From: Ch67 sp041395845
Lineage (GTDB): Bacteria > Pseudomonadota > Gammaproteobacteria > Pseudomonadales > Ketobacteraceae
Direction of reading: 5' to 3'
NCBI GenBank assembly: GCA_041395845.1
Contig: JAWKZS010000024.1
Span: forward strand, 1-64,000
DNA length: 64,000 nt
Both the position numbers and the translations under genes were made by a program. Every line of letters begins with the position of its first letter. Within the stretch, counting starts at the first letter, position 1. Positions 34,710-43,161 of this stretch are shown piece by piece. A model generated the notes under the pieces. The model worked only from the letters and a program-made list of their open reading frames with translations, was not told the origin of the DNA and did no database searches.

Positions 34710-34734
34710 ATGCAGCTGCATGATGCACATGCAT
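34710..34734. promoter_or_regulatory. Paired palindromes in the maoC-tetR gap
   Basis: ATGCAGCTGCAT (34710-34721, perfect) and ATGCACATGCAT (34723-34734, 5-bp arms) are separated by one base. The position between divergent MaoC and TetR genes fits a TetR operator. Confidence 0.6.
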
Positions 34735-34785
34735 TATGATGGTATGCCATTTGCCGGCCTGCACGGCATGGGATAAAGTAACAAA

Positions 34786-35490
34786 ATGTCTCGAACGCGC
34801 CCGAACACTCTTTCAAAGTCGCCCAAGCGGAGTCCTTCACCGCCGAACGCGCCTGCCCGTCAGGGCGGTGACGACGGCACCCGCCGCCGGCTGATCGATG
34901 CCGCTATCCGCCTGTTCGATCGCTACGGGGTGGAAGGCGCGTCCCTGCGTCAGGTGATTGCCGAAGCAGGCCAGTCCAACCAGTCGGTGATCCAGTATTA
35001 CTTTGGTGGCAAGGATGGCCTGGTGGCAGCGGCGCTGGACGAGGTGGTGGAGCAGTTCCGGGTGGTGCAGGCGACCATGGAGGCGGAACTGGCTGCGGCC
35101 GGGCCGCAACCGGGTCTGCGGGCAGTGATCGGTGCCTATCTGCGGCCACTGATCCAGGCCCACACCCAATCCGATACCCTGCAGCATTCGGTTGGATTTC
35201 TCGGCCGGGTATCCCAGTCGGCGTCGGATTATTACGGGCTGGTGGCCAGCCGTTTTTCCCCCTATCACGCGGCCCTGCTGGAACGGCTCACTGCCACCCT
35301 GCCAGACTATCCGCGCACCGTGGTGTCCGAGCGCTTGCGCTATGCGGTGGGAACCATTCTGCACAGTCTCGCCACGGCGCGGGAACAGCTGCGCTCCCCC
35401 GGCGTTGATCGTGACGGCGAGCGCTGGATCGACGAGGTCATCGATTTCGTCGCCGGTGGCATCCGCGGATACTCCCCGTCCTGCCAGTAA
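34786..35490 (+). CDS. TetR-family transcriptional regulator
   Basis: 234 residues. A basic, Pro/Ser-rich N-terminal tail of about 28 residues precedes the HTH (TRRRLIDAAIRLFDRYGVEGASLRQVIAEAGQSNQS split over residues 32-63, then YYFGGKDGL). The ligand domain is of the TetR_C type with a Trp-free core. A later start is possible, but no better ribosome site is seen. It probably represses the divergent maoC-like gene, and perhaps fadL or P450. The effector is likely an acyl-CoA or hydrophobic compound (inference). Confidence 0.92.
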   Translation: MSRTRPNTLSKSPKRSPSPPNAPARQGGDDGTRRRLIDAAIRLFDRYGVEGASLRQVIAEAGQSNQSVIQYYFGGKDGLVAAALDEVVEQFRVVQATMEAELAAAGPQPGLRAVIGAYLRPLIQAHTQSDTLQHSVGFLGRVSQSASDYYGLVASRFSPYHAALLERLTATLPDYPRTVVSERLRYAVGTILHSLATAREQLRSPGVDRDGERWIDEVIDFVAGGIRGYSPSCQ

Positions 35491-35511
35491 CCGGCAACCG
35501 CTGGCGCCGGG

Positions 35512-37164
35512 TCAGAAATAGGCGCTGTAACTCAACTCCACCAGAAACGCTTCCACCTTGCTCTTGATGTCGGTGCCCGCGTACGGGTTGTAGATGAAGT
35601 TGTTCCAGTCGTCGGTGCTGTTGACGTTGGTACTGGCGTTCGCGGGGACATCCGAGGTGGCTATCACGTAACCGATCCCCATTTCCAGAATCCGGCCCTT
35701 GCCCATGCGGTATTCGAAACCGGCGCCGTACAGGTCGGCGTCCCCGAGTGGCAGCAGCACGTCCTGCTTGTCGGTGGGAATCGAACTCTTGCGGGGCTCA
35801 TAACCAAAGCGCAGCGCCAGATTCATGTTGTACTGATACTCCACGCCAACCGCCCAGTTCCAGATGCTGTCATAGCCACGGGGAAAGGTGATGCTGTCCG
35901 GGGTGGCATAGGACGACACGTTGGTGGCCAGCTTGGTGAAATCCAGTTCCTTGTCGAAATAGACCGTCAACCCGGTCCATTCGTCCCAGTCGGTCCATTT
36001 GGCGTCCAGGTTCAGTTTCCAGCGTGGTGTCAGTTGCAGGCTGATGCCGGTGGCGAAATGGGCGGGGGTGATGATGTCCAGCTTGGCCTTGCCACGCTCC
36101 CGGCCGCCTTCGTCCACCAGGCCGGTGGGCCAGGGCAGGATTGCATCCAGAAAGGCACCCACATCGGACTGGTACACGCCGCCGAAGAAATTCACCCACT
36201 CGTCGTTGTAGTCCACCTGATAGGTGCCATCCAGATGGGCGGTGCTTTCGCTCTGGTAGACAAAGCCCCAGGTGAACCATTCCACCGGCTGCCACAGCAG
36301 GCCCATGTTGAAGCCCACCACCAGGGCCGATTCGGCGTCGAATTGCAGATAGGCGGCGTCGGTGTAGGGGCCCATGCGGGCGATGTCTTCCTGCAGGCCG
36401 CAGAAATTCAGCACCGGATCGGGATCACCCGGGTCGGGACACAGCGCCTGATCCTGCAGCTGCCGGGTCAGCAGTTCCCCAAAGGCAAGGGCGAAATTCG
36501 GCACCCGGATGCGGGTGGCGGCGGTGGCGCCCTGCCAGGAAAAATTCACCCCGAGGCCGGCGGTAATGGTGTCGGTCAGTTTGAGTGCCACAGTGGGGGA
36601 AAAGTAGGTGATCTTGGCTAGGGACAGGGCTTCGCCCATGTAGGTGGCAGGATCGTTTTCGTCGCGCACGTAGCCGGCGGCCATGGGGGCGTACACGGTG
36701 GTGCCGAAGGTATAGTTGGCCCCCGGCGGACTGTAGGAGGCGCCCCCCAGCGGGATGATCAGAAACGGCAACGGCCATTCGGTGATGCCTTCCTGAAACG
36801 GAATCCGCAGGCCGATGGTGGTGGTGGAACTGGTCTGGTTTTCCACTTCGTCCACATAGCCGAAGTCGTCGATCATCTGCTGGGTCTTGGCGTCGTGGCC
36901 GCCGAATTCCACTTCGAACCCCATGGCAGCACCGAGGACCTTCAGGTTGTACTGGCGGCCGTCGAGCCGGGCCAGGCCCGCCGGGTTGTAATGGATGGAA
37001 TCCAGCCCCGGCGGATCGGCGGTCACCGCATTGCCCAGGGACAGGGCCTTGGCGTTGCCCATGGTGAGGTTTTCGACGATGGCAGCAGGGCAGGTGACGG
37101 GCAGCAGCACGGCCGCCAGTACTACCAGATGACCCTTGCGCACGCGGACACACTTCCCCGACAT
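35512..37164 (-). CDS. FadL/OmpP1/TodX-family outer-membrane transporter
   Basis: 550 residues with AGGGGG 8 bases before the ATG. Signal peptide ends near CPAA. The N-terminal hatch carries the family motif SLGNAVTADPPGLDSIHYNPAGLARL, which I give as two parts: SLGNAVTADPPGLDS and IHYNPAGLARL. The long barrel ends LSYSAYF with terminal Phe. FadL channels take up long-chain fatty acids or hydrocarbons. It is larger than E. coli FadL (about 446), with extended loops, as in hydrocarbon-degrading bacteria. It lies between TetR (convergent) and the giant adhesin. Confidence 0.92.
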   Translation of the reverse strand: MSGKCVRVRKGHLVVLAAVLLPVTCPAAIVENLTMGNAKALSLGNAVTADPPGLDSIHYNPAGLARLDGRQYNLKVLGAAMGFEVEFGGHDAKTQQMIDDFGYVDEVENQTSSTTTIGLRIPFQEGITEWPLPFLIIPLGGASYSPPGANYTFGTTVYAPMAAGYVRDENDPATYMGEALSLAKITYFSPTVALKLTDTITAGLGVNFSWQGATAATRIRVPNFALAFGELLTRQLQDQALCPDPGDPDPVLNFCGLQEDIARMGPYTDAAYLQFDAESALVVGFNMGLLWQPVEWFTWGFVYQSESTAHLDGTYQVDYNDEWVNFFGGVYQSDVGAFLDAILPWPTGLVDEGGRERGKAKLDIITPAHFATGISLQLTPRWKLNLDAKWTDWDEWTGLTVYFDKELDFTKLATNVSSYATPDSITFPRGYDSIWNWAVGVEYQYNMNLALRFGYEPRKSSIPTDKQDVLLPLGDADLYGAGFEYRMGKGRILEMGIGYVIATSDVPANASTNVNSTDDWNNFIYNPYAGTDIKSKVEAFLVELSYSAYF

Positions 37165-37334
37165 GCGGATTTCCCCCTGAATATTGTGATTATTATGGTG
37201 TTGCCTGTCGCAGTGGGCGTTCGGTTCGGCCCGGCGGGATCGAAACAGTGACCCTGCAGTATCAGAGGGTATCAGGTTCTGGATTTATGTAAATAGGCTT
37301 TACTATGTGGGAAGGCGACAAGGGGGCGGGGGAT

Positions 37335-37360
37335 GGCGCCCGGTGACAAGTCCGGGCGCC
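37335..37360 (-). terminator. Strong stem-loop after the adhesin gene
   Basis: Perfect 9-bp stem GGCGCCCGG / CCGGGCGCC with an 8-base loop, 20 bases past the adhesin stop. There is no T run, so it may be a weak terminator or an mRNA 3' stabiliser. Confidence 0.5.
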
Positions 37361-37379
37361 AGGGGGGTGCATTGCCGGC

Positions 37380-40300
37380 TCAGAAACCCCAGTAGCGGGA
37401 TACGGAGAAGCCCAGGTAAAAGGCGTCTTTGTCGATGCTGTCCAGCTCGGCACGCAGGGACCAGTCCGGGTTGGCTTGCCACTGCAGGCCGCCTCCCAGG
37501 GCGATCTGGCTGTTTTCCACTTCGTCCATCTGCAGGCGGGAGCCGCTGACGCGGGTGTCCAGGCTGGCAATACCGAGTTTGACGAACAGGGCCAGTTCAT
37601 CCCGCACCAGGGGCAGCTGGTAGCCGCCCCACAGGGCAGTGGCCTTGTAGCGGATGGTTTCGTCGCCAGTGATGGCCGGGTTGTTGGCTTCCAGCACGGC
37701 TTCGCCCAGGTCGTAGTAGGCCAGTTCTGCGAACCAGTGCTGGGTGAGTCGATAGCCAATCGCCAGCTTGAAGCCGTCGTCGCTCTTGTCGGTTACCGAC
37801 CAGCCGCTGTCGGCTTCATCCGGTTCCAGGCGAGTGCTGCCCAGACCAAACGAGCCGTACCAGCAGCTGGCTTGATACTGCACCGCATCGGTCGCAGCGC
37901 AGGGCTCGGCGGCCTGGGTGTTGGCTGCCAGCGCCGTCAGCAGCACGCCCAGTGCGCGCTGGCGCCGCAGCAGGCTGGCGAGGCCGAGGAGCGCCAGCAA
38001 CATCAGGGTCAGACCATCCAGACTGCCACTACCCTTGAGGGCAGTTTTGACCTTGCCGGGCTTCTGCAGGCGATCATTGATACCGTCACCGTTGAAGTCG
38101 CCATTTTCATCGCCATCAGGGATGCCGTCGTTGTCGCTGTCGTCATCAAGCCGATCAATGATGCCGTCACGATCGGTGTCGCCGTCACCTTCTTCGCTGT
38201 CCGGCACGCCATCGTTGTCGTCATCGGTGTCGACGTTGGCGGGAATGCCGTCACCATCGGTATCTGCCTGCGAACCCCAGACGCCGTTGTCGCCGTCGAT
38301 GCTGTCGTCGATGCCGTCACCGTCGCTGTCGAGACTGCGGTCGATCATGCCGTCGTTGTTCTGATCCCAGTCCGCGAAACGTTGCTGCACGTCGTAGATG
38401 CCGTCATCGTCGCTGTCCAGATCACGCAGATCGGGCTCGCCGTCGCTGTCGGTATCCAGCGGGCTGTCCACCAGGGACTGGCCGTCGTCGGCAATGCCGT
38501 CGCTGTTGCTGTCGAGCAAGCCAGCTTCTTCAACGTCCAGCAGGCCGTCGTCGTCAGCGTCCAGATCGCGGTAGTCAGGAATGCCATCCGCATCGGTGTC
38601 GCGGGCTGCCACGGCATCATCGATTCCATCGTTGTTGCTGTCGCTGCCGCCGGTGCTGTCGACGTCAAACACGTCATCGATGCCGTCGCCATCGCTGTCG
38701 CTGGTGATCAGGACGGATTCGGCGGTGTCGCTGACGCCGTCATTGTCGCTGTCGAGGTCCAGCATGTCGGCTGTACCATCGCCATCGGTATCCGGCAATG
38801 ACCAGTCATCGTCAATGCCATCGTTGTTGCTGTCGGTGCCGCCGGTTGCGTCGACATCCATCACGTCATCGATGCCGTCGTTATCGCTGTCATTGCCGCT
38901 CAGGCCGGCTTCCACGGAGTCGGGAATGCCGTCACCGTCGCTGTCAGCATCGTACACGTCGGCGATGCCGTCATTGTCGGTGTCGCGCAGGGCAGCGTCG
39001 TCGTCCACGCCATCGCCGTTGCTGTCGGTGCCGCCAGTCTGATCGACATCGAACTCATCGATGATGCCGTCACCATCCGTATCGGAGCCGTTCAGCAGCG
39101 CTTCGATGATATCGGGAATGCCATCGTTATCGCTGTCGCTGTCGAGTGCGTCGATGATGCCGTCACCATCAGAGTCCAGGGTGGATTCCAGTGCATCGGG
39201 AAGGCCATCACCATCTTCGTCACTGCTGTTGTCGACGTAATCGGGGATGCCGTCATTGTCGGTGTCGCTGGTGCCTTCGATATCGTCTTCAACGCCGTCG
39301 CCATCACTGTCGGTATCCAGGTAGTCGGCGATACCATCGTTGTCACTGTCCTGGGTGGTGGCAGTGTCATCGATACCGTCACCGTTGCTGTCGGTGCCAC
39401 CGGTCTGGTCGACGTCGAAGCTGTCATCGATGCCGTCGCCATCGCTGTCGGAACCGGAGGCACCACTTTCGGCGCTGTCATCGATGCCATCACCATCACT
39501 GTCGCTGTCGAGGAAATCCGGGGTGCCATCGTTGTCGGTGTCTGCCGGTGCCGTGGCGTCGTCGATGCCATCGTTATTGGCATCGGTGCCGCCGGTCTGG
39601 TCGACGTCGAAGCTGTCGTCAATACCGTCACCGTCGGTGTCATTGCCGCTGTTGCCGCTTTCCAGAATGTCGGGAATGCCGTCGTTGTCGGAATCCAGAT
39701 CCAGGTAATCAGGGATGCCGTCGTTGTCGGTATCGGCGATGGATTCCACCGCATCGGGAATGCCGTCGTTATCCGAATCCGGGTCCAGATAATCCGGCAG
39801 GCCGTCGTTGTCGCTGTCGCTATTGGATTCGTCGATATCAGGGATGCCGTCGTTGTCGGAATCAGTGTCCAGGTAATCGGGAATGCCGTCATTGTCAGCG
39901 TCTTCGGTGGTGCCTTCCTGGTCGTTAGGAATGCCATCGCCGTCTTCGTCACCCGCCGGATTGCGATTCAGGGTGATGCTGTCGCTGTCGCCCAGTACGC
40001 TGTTCAGGGTCAGGCGAACGGTGGCAGTCAGGCTTACGGCGCCCAGGTTTGCCGGTGTGGTGTACGTCGCCGAGTAAGTGCCATTGCCGTTATCGGTAAC
40101 GCTGCCCACGCTGCCAACAGTTACGCTCAGGGCAACGGTGTCGCCACCGCTGGTGAGCAGGTTGCCGTTGCTGTCACGCAACTGCACCGAAATCGACGCG
40201 GTATTGACGCCGTCGGCAATCAGGGTGGACGGACTTGCGCTCACTGTGCTCGTGCCTGTGTTGGCAGCACCCGGCACAAACGTCACGACAGCATTATCGG

Positions 40301-42893
40301 TGATCGCATTGCTGTTGACGGTGCCGGTGACAGTGGCGGTGCCAGCCGTGACGGATGAGGTCAGGGTGGCGGAATAAGTGCCGTTGCCATTGTCAGTCAC
40401 GCTGCCCAGCGTGCCAGCAGTGGTGTTGAGTACCACGGTGTCGCCACCGCTGGTCAGACTGTTGCCGTTGGCATCGATCAGTTGCACGGTGATGGTGGCA
40501 GTGGTGACTCCATCAGCAACAATACTGGCGCTGGAGGTGCTGATGGTGCTGGTGGCACCGGCGGCAGCACCCGGCACAAAACTCACGACAGCATTATCGG
40601 TGATCGCATTGCTGTTGACGGTACCGGTGACAGTGGTGGTGCCAGCCGTGACGGATGAGGTCAGGGTGGCGGAATAAGTGCCGTTGCCATTGTCGGTTAC
40701 GCTGCCCAGGCTGCCGGCAGTGGTGTTCAGCACAACGGTGTCGCCGCCGCTGGCCAGGCTGTTGCCATTGGCATCGATCAGTTGCACGGTGATGGTGGCA
40801 GTGGTGACACCATCGGCCACGATGCTGGTGCTGGACGTGCTGATCGTGCTGGTCGCGCCGGCGGCTGCACCCGGTACAAAACTCACGATGGCATTGTCGG
40901 TAATCGCATTGGCGTTGACGGTGCCGGTGACAGTGGCAGTGCCGGCTGTTACGGATGACGTCAGCGTCGCAGAGTAAGTGCCGTTACCATTGTCAGTCAC
41001 GCTGCCCAGGCTGCCGGCAGTGGTGTTCAATACGACGGTGTCGCCGCCGCTGGCCAGGCTGTTGCCATTGGCATCGATCAGTTGCACGGTGATAGCGGCA
41101 GTGGTGACACCATCAGCAACAATACTGGCGCTGGACGTGCTGATGGTGCTGGTGGCACCGGCCGCAGCACCCGGCACAAAACTCACGACAGCATTATCGG
41201 TGATCGCATTGCTGTTGACGGTACCGGTGACAGTGGCGGTGCCAGCCGTGACGGAAGACGTCAGGGTGGCGGAATAGCTGCCGTTGCCATTGTCAGTCAC
41301 GCTGCCCAGGCTGCCAGCAGTGCTGTTCAGTACGACGGTGTCGCCACCGCTGGTCAGGCTGTTGCCGTTGGCATCGACGACCTGCACCGTGATGGTGGTG
41401 GCGCTGATGCCGTTGGCGACGATGCTGGCGGCGGCAGAGGTGATCTGCGTGGTACCGGCGGCGGCTGCCCCAGGAACAAAGCTGACCTGCGCCGTATCGG
41501 TAATCGGCGCAGCATTCACACTTGCGCTGACAGTGGCGGTTCCTGCGGTGGTGGCGGCCGTCAGGACTGCAGAGTAGGTGCCGTCGCCATTATCGGTGAC
41601 GCTGCCAACACTTCCGCTGGTGGTGCTGATCACCACGGTGTCGCCGCCACTGGTCAGGTTGTTGCCGTTGGCATCGATCAATTGCACCGTCACTGTAGTG
41701 GTGCTGGTGCCATCGGCGGTCAGCGATGCCGCTACGGTGCTAACGGTGCTGGTTCCGGTTGCGGCGGCGCCGGGTACCATTGCTACGGTTGCGTCATCGG
41801 TGATGGCGTTGCCGTTGATGGTACCGGTAATGGTAGCGGTGCCAGCGGTGGCTGCCGCAGTGAAGGTTGCAGAGTAGGTGCCGTCCCCGTTATCCGTTAC
41901 CGATCCCAGTGATCCCGAGCTGGTGTTCAGCACAACGGTATCGCCACCGCTGGAAATATTCGTACTGGTAGCATCCTTGGCCTGAACGGTGATGGTCGAT
42001 GTGCTGCTACCGTCGGCGGTGATGCTGGTCGGACTGGCGCTGATGGTGGTGGTCGAACCCGCTGCTGGCAATTGCGGCCCGACATTCTGCACATGTTCGA
42101 ATGAAATGGTTTCCACGTCCTGCTGGATCGGGAAGCTGCCATTGTCCGTGTCGATGTAGAAAAGCTGGGCCTGAATGGTGTAGGTACCAGAGCCGCCGTT
42201 CAACGGATAGGTTGGTGCGTAGGTACGAGTGAGGTTGTCGCCGGCAGTGGCATTGATGGTTTCGGTAATGACACTGGAGTTGTTGCCATTGGGATCAATC
42301 AGGTTCAGATCCACCCGGTAGGTTGCGGTCTGGGCAACGGCGATCTGTGCCGACGTGTTTATCGTGATGGTGCCGGCATTGATGGTGTAGCCGGTGATTT
42401 CAACACTGGTGGTATTGGCGCGATCGGCCGCACCACCATCGATCACCAGCTGGCCCCAGTAGACGGTTACGACCCAGCCCGCATTGTTGCGGTCGACGAA
42501 TACCTGCACCAGGTTGTTGCCGGATTGCACCAGACCAACAGGAATTTCGAATGCGGTGGTGCTCTGTACGTTGTTGGCACCGCCGAGGTAGCCGATGAAC
42601 TGGCCGTTGAAATAGACGTCGTCAATCTCGCCCTGTTCTTCGTCCACGTCATTGGCGCGAATGGTGAGGAATGCCGATGTGGTCGGGAGCGGTCCGTTGA
42701 CATCGATATTGAATTCAATCGGATGAATTCCCGCGCCCCGGCTCACCGTGACGTCCATATCGTTGTCGGCGACACCCGTCCCCGCATTGTTTTCGTTATC
42801 TGTATCCGTGTAATACGTTCCACCGGCAACTGCCAGTTGAGACGCACCCAACATCAAACCTGTAACTACCACCAGCCAACGCAACACGCTCAT
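37380..42893 (-). CDS. Giant surface protein: Ig-like repeats, Ca-binding TSP3 repeats, GlyGly-CTERM-like segment, OmpA-like barrel
   Basis: 1837 residues from the ATG at 42893, which gives the signal peptide MSVLRWLVVVTGLMLGASQL. Domains in order: N-terminal beta-sandwich (about 24-278); seven Ig-like/invasin domains of about 100 residues each (279-980, each with SGGDTVVL and VTDNGNGTYSA); a DxDxDGIxD calcium-binding tract (about 981-1605). Then GSGSLDGLTLMLLALLGLAS followed by LLRRQR (about 1631-1656), like a GlyGly-CTERM sorting tail. A second signal-like stretch ends in NTQAAEPC. An OprF/OmpA-like barrel (about 1661-1837) ends RYWGF. Probably an adhesin or biofilm protein held in the outer membrane; whether it is cut at the inner sorting site is unknown. 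Confidence 0.85.
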   Translation of the reverse strand: MSVLRWLVVVTGLMLGASQLAVAGGTYYTDTDNENNAGTGVADNDMDVTVSRGAGIHPIEFNIDVNGPLPTTSAFLTIRANDVDEEQGEIDDVYFNGQFIGYLGGANNVQSTTAFEIPVGLVQSGNNLVQVFVDRNNAGWVVTVYWGQLVIDGGAADRANTTSVEITGYTINAGTITINTSAQIAVAQTATYRVDLNLIDPNGNNSSVITETINATAGDNLTRTYAPTYPLNGGSGTYTIQAQLFYIDTDNGSFPIQQDVETISFEHVQNVGPQLPAAGSTTTISASPTSITADGSSTSTITVQAKDATSTNISSGGDTVVLNTSSGSLGSVTDNGDGTYSATFTAAATAGTATITGTINGNAITDDATVAMVPGAAATGTSTVSTVAASLTADGTSTTTVTVQLIDANGNNLTSGGDTVVISTTSGSVGSVTDNGDGTYSAVLTAATTAGTATVSASVNAAPITDTAQVSFVPGAAAAGTTQITSAAASIVANGISATTITVQVVDANGNSLTSGGDTVVLNSTAGSLGSVTDNGNGSYSATLTSSVTAGTATVTGTVNSNAITDNAVVSFVPGAAAGATSTISTSSASIVADGVTTAAITVQLIDANGNSLASGGDTVVLNTTAGSLGSVTDNGNGTYSATLTSSVTAGTATVTGTVNANAITDNAIVSFVPGAAAGATSTISTSSTSIVADGVTTATITVQLIDANGNSLASGGDTVVLNTTAGSLGSVTDNGNGTYSATLTSSVTAGTTTVTGTVNSNAITDNAVVSFVPGAAAGATSTISTSSASIVADGVTTATITVQLIDANGNSLTSGGDTVVLNTTAGTLGSVTDNGNGTYSATLTSSVTAGTATVTGTVNSNAITDNAVVTFVPGAANTGTSTVSASPSTLIADGVNTASISVQLRDSNGNLLTSGGDTVALSVTVGSVGSVTDNGNGTYSATYTTPANLGAVSLTATVRLTLNSVLGDSDSITLNRNPAGDEDGDGIPNDQEGTTEDADNDGIPDYLDTDSDNDGIPDIDESNSDSDNDGLPDYLDPDSDNDGIPDAVESIADTDNDGIPDYLDLDSDNDGIPDILESGNSGNDTDGDGIDDSFDVDQTGGTDANNDGIDDATAPADTDNDGTPDFLDSDSDGDGIDDSAESGASGSDSDGDGIDDSFDVDQTGGTDSNGDGIDDTATTQDSDNDGIADYLDTDSDGDGVEDDIEGTSDTDNDGIPDYVDNSSDEDGDGLPDALESTLDSDGDGIIDALDSDSDNDGIPDIIEALLNGSDTDGDGIIDEFDVDQTGGTDSNGDGVDDDAALRDTDNDGIADVYDADSDGDGIPDSVEAGLSGNDSDNDGIDDVMDVDATGGTDSNNDGIDDDWSLPDTDGDGTADMLDLDSDNDGVSDTAESVLITSDSDGDGIDDVFDVDSTGGSDSNNDGIDDAVAARDTDADGIPDYRDLDADDDGLLDVEEAGLLDSNSDGIADDGQSLVDSPLDTDSDGEPDLRDLDSDDDGIYDVQQRFADWDQNNDGMIDRSLDSDGDGIDDSIDGDNGVWGSQADTDGDGIPANVDTDDDNDGVPDSEEGDGDTDRDGIIDRLDDDSDNDGIPDGDENGDFNGDGINDRLQKPGKVKTALKGSGSLDGLTLMLLALLGLASLLRRQRALGVLLTALAANTQAAEPCAATDAVQYQASCWYGSFGLGSTRLEPDEADSGWSVTDKSDDGFKLAIGYRLTQHWFAELAYYDLGEAVLEANNPAITGDETIRYKATALWGGYQLPLVRDELALFVKLGIASLDTRVSGSRLQMDEVENSQIALGGGLQWQANPDWSLRAELDSIDKDAFYLGFSVSRYWGF
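38080..39956 (-). repeat. Calcium-binding thrombospondin type 3-like repeat tract
   Basis: About 1.9 kb coding some 625 residues of DSDNDGIPD-, DTDGDGIDD- and FDVDQTGGTDSNGDG-type units. Asp and Gly dominate, as in EF-like calcium loops. DNA units vary in codon use, so the array is old and selected at protein level. Confidence 0.9.
39957..42059 (-). repeat. Seven tandem ~300-bp Ig-like domain repeats
   Basis: Seven consecutive units of about 300 bases within the adhesin. The units within about 40078-41280 are nearly identical over long stretches, while the outer units are diverged. This suggests recent duplication or gene conversion in the middle. The periodic plus-strand open frames here are antisense artefacts. 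Confidence 0.92.
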
Positions 42894-43079
42894 CAATCTC
42901 CATCCTCTACCAATGATCGCGTCCGTGCACAGCCCCTGACATATTCCGTTATTTGTGAAACAGTAGGCATTCTGGCAAAAGCTTAGCAGAAGTTTTTGCG
43001 CTTGCAATGTGCGGGAAAAATGCCCCTGACAGGAGCCGTTGAGAAACGTAAAAAAATGCAATAACGCGACGAAGGAATT

Positions 43080-43112
43080 GTGCAGGTTCGTCATCTGGAT
43101 ACGAACCTGCAC
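43080..43112. repeat. Perfect 12-bp stem-loop between purK and adhesin genes
   Basis: GTGCAGGTTCGT / ACGAACCTGCAC with a 9-base loop (43092-43100). It lies 50 bases past the purK stop and about 190 bases before the adhesin start. There is no adjacent T run. It may terminate purEK or be a dispersed palindromic element. The rest of 42894-43161 is AT-richer and has no gene. Confidence 0.6.
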
Positions 43113-43161
43113 AGAGTTTCAGAGAGTCAAGGAAGGACGCTGGAAAAATATTTTTCGCGGA

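Noticed and set aside
38581..39042. Ser/Pro-rich plus-strand frames over the calcium-repeat tract
   Set aside because: Low-complexity antisense of the Asp/Gly repeats.
40078..41577. Regular 300-base periodicity and five equal-length plus-strand open frames, CRISPR- or repeat-protein-like
   Set aside because: The minus-strand frame encodes well-formed Ig-like domains of 100 residues; the plus-strand frames are antisense shadows and there are no short repeats with unique spacers.
42894..43112. N-terminal extension of the adhesin to 43112
   Set aside because: It would place Cys-rich, non-signal sequence before a clear signal peptide and would read through the 43080-43112 hairpin.
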